Origin: CAZEHS01 sp964649745
Lineage (GTDB): Bacteria > Bacillota > Clostridia > Peptostreptococcales > Acidaminobacteraceae
NCBI GenBank assembly: GCA_964649745.1
Contig: CAZYQI010000071.1
Span: forward strand, 1-6,171
Direction: 5' to 3'
DNA: 6,171 nt
In this document: one piece after another, positions 1 through 4,683 of the stretch
Numbering within the stretch: the stretch's first letter is position 1
How the letters are laid out: each line of letters begins with the position of its first letter
Notes under the pieces: generated by a model
What the model was told of the DNA's origin: nothing
Seen by the model: the letters and a program-made list of their open reading frames with translations, nothing else
Database searches by the model: none
Translations under genes and position numbers: made by a program

Positions 1-69
1 ATTCTACAGCCCAATCGGGTTTCTGACAAAAGCACAATCTATTTTACACTCCCTTTAAATCAGTTGTAA
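1..69 (+). CDS. C-terminal end of a histidine kinase (partial, enters from the left edge)
   Basis: Frame 1 is open from the window edge to a TAA at 67-69 and gives 22 residues. The stretch STIYFTLPL followed by NQL aligns without gaps to the usual end of HATPase_c histidine kinases (the 'GSTFYFTLPL' final strand). That strand closes the ATP-binding domain of two-component sensor kinases. A strong terminator starts 15 bases after the stop, as expected for the end of a transcription unit. The G-rich segment that normally precedes the final strand (GKGS) reads SDKS here, so the protein may be divergent or the gene degraded. Only the tail is visible, so sensor type and partner are unknown. The call rests on about nine residues; a chance open frame of this length remains possible. 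Confidence 0.5.
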   Translation: MLQPNRVSDKSTIYFTLPLNQL

Positions 70-84
70 ATGTAAACTCCGTTA

Positions 85-121
85 AAAAAGCTACGGTGTC
101 CGTTGGGCACCGTAGCTTTTT
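85..121. terminator. Bidirectional rho-independent terminator
   Basis: The arms at 85-98 and 108-121 form a 14-bp perfect stem with core GCTACGGTG/CACCGTAGC. It can close further through a G-T and two G-C pairs to a 3-base loop. The stem is flanked by A-runs on the left and T-runs on the right, so a U-tract follows the hairpin on both strands. It serves the gene ending at 69 on the plus strand and the acetyltransferase cluster ending at 211 on the minus strand. Confidence 0.92.
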
Positions 122-167
122 GATAATATCATTTTATTACATTTGATTTCAGAGGAAGGTTTCGTCT

Positions 168-184
168 AATGCCGAAACGGCATT
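168..184. repeat. Perfect short inverted repeat downstream of the acetyltransferase gene
   Basis: AATGCCG (168-174) and CGGCATT (178-184) form a 7-bp perfect stem with a 3-base AAA loop. There is no T-run on either side, so it is not a standard terminator. It lies in the presumed 3' untranslated part of the minus-strand transcript, between the acetyltransferase stop and the bidirectional terminator, and might protect the mRNA end. Function is not known. Confidence 0.4.
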
Positions 185-210
185 GCCACTCCCCGATTGT
201 TGGATTCCCC

Positions 211-732
211 TTAAGCATGGTCCTTCAATAGAGAGTAAATGCAAGTGTCTTCAACGATTTCGTTCTTTATTACGTTTTTTCTCAGCGTTGCTTCATGAAC
301 GTATCCCGCTTTTTCAAGGACTTTTCGCGATCCGATATTCCGTGCAAAGGGTTCAGCATACATTCTATGGATGTCATAATTGGCAAACGCATACGCCGTG
401 ATCGCTTTGATTGCTTTAGTCATAATTCCGGATCCCCAATATTCCTCCGCTAAATAATACCCAATCTCGGCATTTTTCCGGTAAACATCTGCCATAAAAA
501 ATGCACCGATGCTTCCCACAAGCTCGCCGTTATATTCAATGGCATAGAGCAGATCTTTGGCGTTTTCAAGGCAGTGGTTAATATAGGCTCTGCCGTCATC
601 AATGGAATAGGGATGTGGAAAAGCATCTCTCAAATTATCGTAGATTTTCTTGTTGTCAGCAATTTTAGCCAGTCGCGAAGCATCCTCCGGCTCCCAAGGT
701 CGTAATGTGACGTCTTCGTATTGGATTCGCAT
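211..732 (-). CDS. GNAT-family N-acetyltransferase, RimJ/RimL type
   Basis: This 173-residue protein is of normal length for a single-domain GNAT enzyme, which transfers an acetyl group from acetyl-CoA to an amine; it should be cytosolic. The N-terminus VTLRPWEPEDA (8-18) is the typical first strand and helix of the RimJ/RimL (Acetyltransf_3) branch. The acetyl-CoA loop lies at about 89-108 (EIGYYL...YWGSGIMTKAI), with W99-G100-S101-G102 in the pyrophosphate-binding position. RNIGSRKVLEKAGY (131-144) is the standard late motif of the family. The ATG at 732 is chosen because GGAGGA at 741-746 lies 8 bases upstream. It appears to be the last gene of the minus-strand cluster, starting 26 bases after the short open frame at 759-896. 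The substrate cannot be read from sequence: ribosomal protein N-termini, other proteins and small amines are all known for relatives. Confidence 0.93.
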   Translation of the reverse strand: MRIQYEDVTLRPWEPEDASRLAKIADNKKIYDNLRDAFPHPYSIDDGRAYINHCLENAKDLLYAIEYNGELVGSIGAFFMADVYRKNAEIGYYLAEEYWGSGIMTKAIKAITAYAFANYDIHRMYAEPFARNIGSRKVLEKAGYVHEATLRKNVIKNEIVEDTCIYSLLKDHA

Positions 733-758
733 CTTGTGTATCCTCCGATTCGTTAATT

Positions 759-896
759 CTACTCAAGCTCTTTCAAAGCAGCTCCTGTTTTTAATGGGTA
801 GGCATAATCCTCCCGAGAAATTTTCTTTGCCAGAGCACGTGCTTGATTCCAATCGTAGCAAAGCCCCACATCTGCTGGATATGGATCATAGAACAC
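759..896 (-). CDS. Short open frame (45 codons), possible small gene or gene remnant
   Basis: Read on the minus strand, this frame runs from a GTG at 896 to a TAG at 759 and gives a protein-like sequence (FYDPYPADVGLCYDWNQA... up to ALKELE). It has balanced composition with several aromatic residues rather than the skewed look of antisense frames. It fills most of the 184-base gap between the 74-residue protein gene and the acetyltransferase gene, in the same direction. The start is weak: only AGGG about 10 bases upstream of GTG could act as a ribosome binding site, and an in-frame TAA lies shortly before it. It may therefore be the C-terminal remnant of a once longer gene. I do not recognise a family. 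Confidence 0.35.
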   Translation of the reverse strand: MFYDPYPADVGLCYDWNQARALAKKISREDYAYPLKTGAALKELE

Positions 897-916
897 CGGC
901 CGTTACCCTGAAGATT

Positions 917-1141
917 CTATCTCTCATTGCCTCTTTTAAAATTCCCCGTTACCTTTGCAAGGATCAGCTGCTTTTCGTATTCATCAGCTGCGGTGAGCTT
1001 TTGTATAATAGCGTCGGCCTTCCGGTCCTTCAGTATGGTGACGGTTTTTCCCTGCCAGCGGATATGCAGCTGCTGATCTTTGGTAATGTGATAATTGAAA
1101 GGGTGTTCCTTCAGTTTTCCTCTTTTGTCGATTATGCTCAT
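917..1141 (-). CDS. Conserved-type small hypothetical protein (74 residues), translationally coupled to the DUF3784 gene
   Basis: This is a 74-residue soluble, charged protein starting MSIIDKRGKLKEHPFNY and ending VTGNFKRGNER. I associate this pattern, especially the 'TGNFKRGNE' ending, with small uncharacterised proteins of Firmicutes, but I cannot give a family name. No signal peptide or membrane segment is visible. The middle part (HIRWQGKTVTILKDRKADAIIQKL) predicts two strands followed by a helix. The ATG at 1141 overlaps the TGA of the upstream DUF3784 gene as ATGA (1138-1141), so the two are probably translated together and may work together. An open frame extends further upstream, but that part lies over the DUF3784 gene in another frame and is discarded. 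Function unknown. Confidence 0.8.
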   Translation of the reverse strand: MSIIDKRGKLKEHPFNYHITKDQQLHIRWQGKTVTILKDRKADAIIQKLTAADEYEKQLILAKVTGNFKRGNER

Positions 1142-1446
1142 GGCTTTATTCGCCCAATGCCTTTGACATTGGTAAATACGATAATCCCAATAATATAAAC
1201 CACAAACACCATGGCTTCCACAAGGATATAGGATTCTGAATCCTGAAAAGGAATCAATAGGAGCATTAAATCCAGAGGAAGTAACACAGCAAACCCCATC
1301 CATTTGCACAACCGTTTTTCGTCATACTGCGCCTTTTTATCAGCGGGGAGAGTATTGTATCCGGAGATTAGCCAGCCGCCCTTTCCGCTAATGAAATAGA
1401 ACGTCAGGAGGATGAAAAGGCCACACACAAGCCAATTGAGCGTCAT
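1138..1446 (-). CDS. DUF3784 family small membrane protein
   Basis: This 102-residue protein has three predicted membrane helices at about 4-20, 51-66 and 73-92. Between the first two lies the signature of DUF3784 proteins: GKGGWLISGYNTLPADKKAQ, then YDEKRLCKWMG (residues 21-51), with the GYNT box at 29-32. The family is common in Firmicutes and has no established function; the protein should sit in the cytoplasmic membrane. The ATG at 1446 is supported by an AAGGAGA site at 1455-1461, 8 bases upstream. It is the first gene of the minus-strand cluster and overlaps the next gene by ATGA. I found no convincing -35/-10 pair in front of it. Confidence 0.88.
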   Translation of the reverse strand: MTLNWLVCGLFILLTFYFISGKGGWLISGYNTLPADKKAQYDEKRLCKWMGFAVLLPLDLMLLLIPFQDSESYILVEAMVFVVYIIGIIVFTNVKGIGRIKP

Positions 1447-1480
1447 GTTCTCTTTCTCCTTGAATAGTGTGAATAATGAG

Positions 1481-1506
1481 TATGAGAACGGTGTCTAAGT
1501 CTCATA
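1481..1506. repeat. Inverted repeat upstream of the DUF3784 gene, possible operator
   Basis: TATGAGA (1481-1487) and TCTCATA (1500-1506) are perfect inverted arms separated by 12 bases, 34 bases before the DUF3784 start codon. The position fits an operator or a leader hairpin for the minus-strand cluster. No protein can be assigned, and a 7-bp dyad can occur by chance in AT-rich intergenic DNA. Confidence 0.22.
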
Positions 1507-1528
1507 TCCACGCTGTGAATGCGTATCC

Positions 1529-1789
1529 TAGAGATTCATTTCTCTATAATTACCTAAATTCCTCCTGGGGGCGGAAAAATTCCGATGGGTTAGGAATAGG
1601 GAGTAAGCCATGGGGATAGAACAGGCATGTGAACATGTATGGTTCTGCAAGGAATTATTGAAAAACACTGCCCGCTCCGGAGTGTAAGTGCTAAAATGGA
1701 GGGGTGAACCTGAAGGCTCAGGTTTGGGGAACCATGCAGGCTTATTCAACGCAGCCGAATCGACGAAGTGGCAGAATACTCATGAAAGC
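1529..1789 (+). other. Hairpin-rich non-coding leader in front of the HD-domain gene
   Basis: The stretch 1447-1802 holds no credible gene. From about 1529 it contains a series of perfect short stems. These are TAGAGA/TCTCTA (1529-1534/1541-1546), CGGAA/TTCCG (1572-1576/1580-1584), AGAAC/GTTCT (1618-1622/1642-1646) enclosing CATG/CATG, ACACT/AGTGT (1665-1669/1681-1685) enclosing CCG/CGG, and AACCTGA/TCAGGTT (1707-1713/1718-1724). This density suggests a structured RNA or the decayed 5' part of a retroelement such as a group II intron, in which a ribosome binding site and ORF start follow the structured domain. No reverse transcriptase is present, and I do not recognise a known riboswitch core. 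The assignment is inference; the individual hairpins are seen. Confidence 0.35.
1689..1697 (+). promoter_or_regulatory. Candidate extended -10 promoter for the HD-domain gene
   Basis: TGCTAAAAT fits an extended -10 element (TG-N-TAAAAT), which would start transcription near 1704 and give a leader of about 100 bases carrying the AACCTGA/TCAGGTT hairpin. No good -35 hexamer lies 16-18 bases upstream. If the whole region 1529-1789 is one structured RNA, this match is incidental. Confidence 0.22.
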
Positions 1790-1802
1790 GGAGGCAAAGA
1801 CG

Positions 1803-2396
1803 ATGACAAGCACCATCACCCGGAAAGATGCACTTGAACTGCTTATGAAATACAACACAGACCCGTTTCATATCTTGCACGGGCTCACGGTCTCAGGGGT
1901 TATGGCATGGTATGCCAAAGAACTGGGCTATGAAGCTGAGACCGATTATTGGAGCACCGTGGGCCTCCTCCACGATGTGGATTACGGCATGTTCCCGGAG
2001 GAACACTGCGTCAAGGCCCCGGAGCTGCTTCGGGAAGCCAAGGTCAGCGAGGAGATGATCTATTCCATCTGCAGCCACGGTCACGGCCTGTGTGTGGATA
2101 TGGAGCCCAAGCATCAGATGGAAAAGGTGCTTTTCGCCACAGACGAACTGACGGGCCTTATCGGTGCAGCGGTTCGGATGCGGCCCTCTAAAAGCGCCAT
2201 GGATCTCGAGCTGTCCAGCATGAGGAAAAAATTCAAGGACAAGAGCTTTGCAGCCGGCTGTTCCCGGGAGGTTATGAAAACGGGGGCCGAAATGCTGGGC
2301 TGGACCTTGGACGAACTGCTGGACAAAACAATCCTGGCCATGCGCTCCTGTGAAGAATCGGTGAGTGAAACCATGAAGGAACTGAACCTCGCATAG
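1803..2396 (+). CDS. HD-domain protein (putative metal-dependent phosphohydrolase)
   Basis: This 197-residue protein belongs to the HD superfamily, whose members bind divalent metals through conserved His and Asp and mostly hydrolyse phosphate esters of nucleotides. The core is visible in order: H26 in FHILHGLTVSGVM, H57-D58 in GLLHDVDYG, H92 in SHGHG, and D114 in ATDELTG. These supply the usual H...HD...D ligands plus an extra His, so the site looks intact. The C-terminal 75 residues are mainly helical. No membrane segment is seen; it should be cytosolic. The start at ATG 1803 is chosen because GGAGG at 1790-1794 lies 8 bases upstream and the family normally begins just before 'TRKDALELL'. 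An upstream in-frame extension to GTG 1704 runs through a hairpin and is not believed. Substrate is unknown. The gene is visibly richer in G+C, especially at third positions, than the genes on either side. Confidence 0.9.
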   Translation: MTSTITRKDALELLMKYNTDPFHILHGLTVSGVMAWYAKELGYEAETDYWSTVGLLHDVDYGMFPEEHCVKAPELLREAKVSEEMIYSICSHGHGLCVDMEPKHQMEKVLFATDELTGLIGAAVRMRPSKSAMDLELSSMRKKFKDKSFAAGCSREVMKTGAEMLGWTLDELLDKTILAMRSCEESVSETMKELNLA

Positions 2397-2414
2397 GGGG
2401 TCATGGCCTCCTTT
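2395..2414 (+). terminator. Weak candidate terminator overlapping the HD gene stop
   Basis: AGGGGG (2395-2400) can pair with CCTCCT (2407-2412) over a 6-base loop, with one G-T pair, and is followed by only two or three T residues before AAAA. It overlaps the TAG stop. The short U-tract makes it a poor terminator. The remaining gap to the kinase gene (about 280 bases) is pyrimidine-rich at first and otherwise holds only the sigma-54 promoter elements listed separately. Confidence 0.28.
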
Positions 2415-2527
2415 AAAACCCGATGTGTTCTCTCTTAACCACAACCTTCGCCCTTCTTATGCTCTTCATACGTACTTGATCTCTTTTCATATTCGTTGGA
2501 TTCGGTAGTTTTCTGATATTCTCTTCG

Positions 2528-2550
2528 GCTTTATTATCCTTCAATAAGGC
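2528..2550 (+). promoter_or_regulatory. Candidate upstream activator site (enhancer) for the sigma-54 promoter
   Basis: GCTTTATT (2528-2535) and AATAAGGC (2543-2550) form inverted arms of 8 bases, 7 matching, separated by 7 bases. The centre lies about 83 bases before the predicted transcription start near 2622. That distance suits the binding site of a dimeric Fis-type HTH activator of sigma-54 RNA polymerase. The natural candidate is the regulator encoded at 4680-6065. Binding itself is inference. Confidence 0.4.
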
Positions 2551-2595
2551 GACGTTTCCAGGAAGTTGCGGACTCCATCAGAGAATCTTTAGAGC

Positions 2596-2611
2596 TGGCA
2601 CTGATCTTGCA
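2596..2611 (+). promoter_or_regulatory. Sigma-54 (-24/-12) promoter of the sensor kinase operon
   Basis: TGGCAC (2596-2601), 5 bases, then TTGCA (2607-2611) matches the sigma-54 consensus TGGCACG-N4-TTGCW at every highly conserved position. GG (2597-2598) and GC (2609-2610) have the obligatory spacing. Transcription should begin near 2622, leaving a leader of about 55 bases before the kinase start at 2677. Sigma-54 promoters require an AAA+ activator with a GAFTGA loop, and one is encoded as the second gene of this operon. Confidence 0.86.
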
Positions 2612-2676
2612 ACCGCTAATCTATGAAGGAATGTACAGGGGTGTGACATTACCCGTCTTTTTTAGGGGGTTGAAGG

Positions 2677-4683
2677 ATGCATCATGATAGGTGGAAGTGG
2701 ATAAGGGCCAGTGGATGGCGACTTATGCCGGCGCTGTTGATTAGTATTCTGTTGTTTAACCCTGTTACCAGCTTTTGTGAAGCGTCAGTCTCTAGGGAAG
2801 TATTTGTCATTGCCGGGGATCTGAATTATCCCCCCTATGAATTTATTGATACGGACTACGTTTACAAAGGTTTTAATGTGGACTGCATCCGAGCCATTGC
2901 AGACGTCCAGGGGTTTGATGTTGAGATTATTCCCATGACATGGGCTGATGCCATGAAAGCCCTTGAAAAGGGTGACGTGGACGCCATTCAAGGAATGACA
3001 AAGTCACCGGAAAGGGTAGAAACCTACGATTTTTCAAAGGATCTGGTCATTAACTCGCAGGCGATATTTGTGAAAAAGGATCAGGTTCAGATTATGTCCC
3101 TTAAGGATCTTGAGGGGAAGCGGGTGGCACATCAGAGAGGTGATGTGTCAAAATCCATCGTTCAGAGTATTGAGGGTGTTATTGCGATTGATTTTAAAGA
3201 CCAGCAGGCGGCTTTAGCGTATCTTAACAAGGATCAAGCGGATGCGTTCATAGGCAATCGTCTGACAGGCCTTTATGTACTTCATGAGACAGGCTATCTG
3301 AAGGATATTAAAATAGTAGGAGAAGCCATGTACGAAGCGCCCTATGGAATAGCGGTTTCAAAGGGGGATTCCAGGCTTCTTGGACTGCTGAACGATGGGA
3401 TTGATACGATTAAAAATAACGGTACCTATGACCGGATTTATAAGAAATGGTTTGGTACAACCTTTGAAGACAGCTCGGGTCAGCTTAAGCGGCAACTGAC
3501 CATTGCCCTTTCAGGAATTATTGCTCTGGTAGCTACAGTGGCGGTTGTCTTGCTTTGGAACCACTCGCTGAAAACCAAGGTAGAACAGGCAACAGGGGCA
3601 GTTACCCGTAAGAACGAGTTATTAGCCAAGAATTCCCGGGAGAAGGATCTGATTATTGAGAGCATTCAGAGTGCGATTGTGTCCTTTGATAGGGATCGAA
3701 TTGTTACAACCGCCAATGGATATGCCAAGGAGCTCTTAGGAATTGTCGATCTTTCGGGTTATAGCTTTTATGAACTGAAGCTGGAGGAATACTTTGAGGG
3801 GGATATTTTTAAAGAACTAAAAAGAGGCGGCTACTACCGGAACCGATTTGAACTGCGTTCCCCTAAGCTTGGGGTGCGGAATATCGATCTTTCGTTTTAT
3901 CCCATCGAAGGCCCTCTGGAGGTTGAAGGATATCTGCTGTTTATGCATGATTACACAGAGGACAAACGGCTTCAAGACGATTTGAAGCAGAAGGACAAGC
4001 TGGCTGCTTTGGGGCAGCTGTCCGCAGGCATTGCCCACGAGCTTCGAAACCCATTGACAGGAATAAAGACATACATCGATTTGCTGCCGCAGAAGATTGG
4101 AAATGCGGAGTTTCGTGAGAATTTGATTCGGATTGTACCCAGTGAAATTACCCGGCTGGATAGCCTGGTTTCCATGCTGCTGGACTATTCCAGGCCGAGA
4201 AGGATTGATAGAAGGGCGGTAAGTCTGCAAAAAACCCTTAAGGAGATGCTGCCCCTGCTTTCAGGCGATCTTCAAGACAAGCAGATTCACCTGGTAATGC
4301 CGGATTCTGAAGTGGTACTGCATGTGGATCCTTCACACCTTAAGCAGATTCTAATTAATATTTTGAAGAACAGCATGGATGCAGTACCTGTTCATGGGCA
4401 GATCGTCATTCGTGCCTGGGAAGAGGATGACACCGGCAGCATTGAAATAGAAGACAACGGCTCCGGGATGGATCCGGATACGCTGAAACGGATATTTGAA
4501 CCGTTCTTTTCACAGAAGGTATCCGGAACGGGAATTGGTCTGGCAGTCACCCATCAACTGGTGTTGGAGAACGGTGGACGCATATGGGCGGAGAGTGTGG
4601 AAGGGAAGGGAACGCAGTTCCGACTCACCTTCCACACGGTGGGGTATCAACCATCAGCAACAACCGGACAGGGGGACCTATGA
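2677..4683 (+). CDS. Membrane sensor histidine kinase with extracellular solute-binding (SBP_bac_3) domain and PAS domain
   Basis: This 668-residue sensor should sense an extracellular small molecule and phosphorylate the regulator encoded next. In order: an N-terminal basic stretch and signal peptide or anchor (about 1-36; no lipobox), an SBP_bac_3 domain (about 42-262), a membrane helix (about 274-295), a helical linker, a PAS-like domain (about 322-430), HisKA with H454 in GIAHELRNPLTG, and HATPase_c. The ATPase boxes are intact: N box with N565, G1 DNGSGM (593-598), F box IFEPFF (606-611), G2 GTGIGLAV (617-624). In the binding domain R113 stands where amino-acid-binding proteins hold the ligand carboxylate, but the Asp that usually holds the amino group appears to be N194. 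The ligand may thus not be a standard alpha-amino acid. AGGGGG at 2664-2669 supports the ATG. The gene follows a sigma-54 promoter, and its TGA overlaps the next gene's ATG. Confidence 0.95.
   Translation: MHHDRWKWIRASGWRLMPALLISILLFNPVTSFCEASVSREVFVIAGDLNYPPYEFIDTDYVYKGFNVDCIRAIADVQGFDVEIIPMTWADAMKALEKGDVDAIQGMTKSPERVETYDFSKDLVINSQAIFVKKDQVQIMSLKDLEGKRVAHQRGDVSKSIVQSIEGVIAIDFKDQQAALAYLNKDQADAFIGNRLTGLYVLHETGYLKDIKIVGEAMYEAPYGIAVSKGDSRLLGLLNDGIDTIKNNGTYDRIYKKWFGTTFEDSSGQLKRQLTIALSGIIALVATVAVVLLWNHSLKTKVEQATGAVTRKNELLAKNSREKDLIIESIQSAIVSFDRDRIVTTANGYAKELLGIVDLSGYSFYELKLEEYFEGDIFKELKRGGYYRNRFELRSPKLGVRNIDLSFYPIEGPLEVEGYLLFMHDYTEDKRLQDDLKQKDKLAALGQLSAGIAHELRNPLTGIKTYIDLLPQKIGNAEFRENLIRIVPSEITRLDSLVSMLLDYSRPRRIDRRAVSLQKTLKEMLPLLSGDLQDKQIHLVMPDSEVVLHVDPSHLKQILINILKNSMDAVPVHGQIVIRAWEEDDTGSIEIEDNGSGMDPDTLKRIFEPFFSQKVSGTGIGLAVTHQLVLENGGRIWAESVEGKGTQFRLTFHTVGYQPSATTGQGDL

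Noticed and set aside
650..1198. Plus-strand open frame of 182 codons opposite the small minus-strand genes
   Set aside because: It is antisense to three supported minus-strand frames and shows no family features.
1142..1309. Longer version of the 74-residue protein starting at 1309
   Set aside because: The added part is the DUF3784 gene read in another frame and shows no domain; the ATGA overlap gives a natural start at 1141.
1545..1550. TATAAT hexamer as a plus-strand promoter
   Set aside because: There is no TTGACA-like element 16-18 bases upstream, and the hexamer partly overlaps a hairpin arm; it would also be about 250 bases from the gene start.
1528..1749. Minus-strand open frame of 73 codons in the hairpin-rich stretch
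   Set aside because: No recognisable domain, no good ribosome binding site, and it lies across several RNA-like hairpins; chance is more likely.
1704..1802. In-frame upstream extension of the HD-domain gene to a GTG at 1704
   Set aside because: It adds 33 residues with no family similarity, runs across a perfect hairpin, has no properly spaced ribosome binding site, and ignores the excellent GGAGG site before ATG 1803.
1447..1802. Known riboswitch, T-box, tRNA or CRISPR in the gene-free stretch
   Set aside because: No T-box sequence, no c-di-GMP or other familiar riboswitch core, no tRNA cloverleaf and no regularly spaced repeats were seen.
1893..2444. Long antisense open frame across the HD-domain gene
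   Set aside because: It is a shadow created by the GC-rich third positions of the HD gene; it is rich in His and Cys without any domain, and has no ribosome binding site.
3125..3130. Second TGGCAC as a sigma-54 promoter
   Set aside because: There is no TTGC at the required spacing, and it lies within the kinase coding sequence.
4584..4679. In-frame upstream extension of the response regulator into the kinase gene
   Set aside because: The receiver domain starts exactly at the ATG at 4680 (MKKKLLIVDDE), and the ATGA overlap is typical of coupled pairs; the extra residues are a shadow of the kinase C-terminus.
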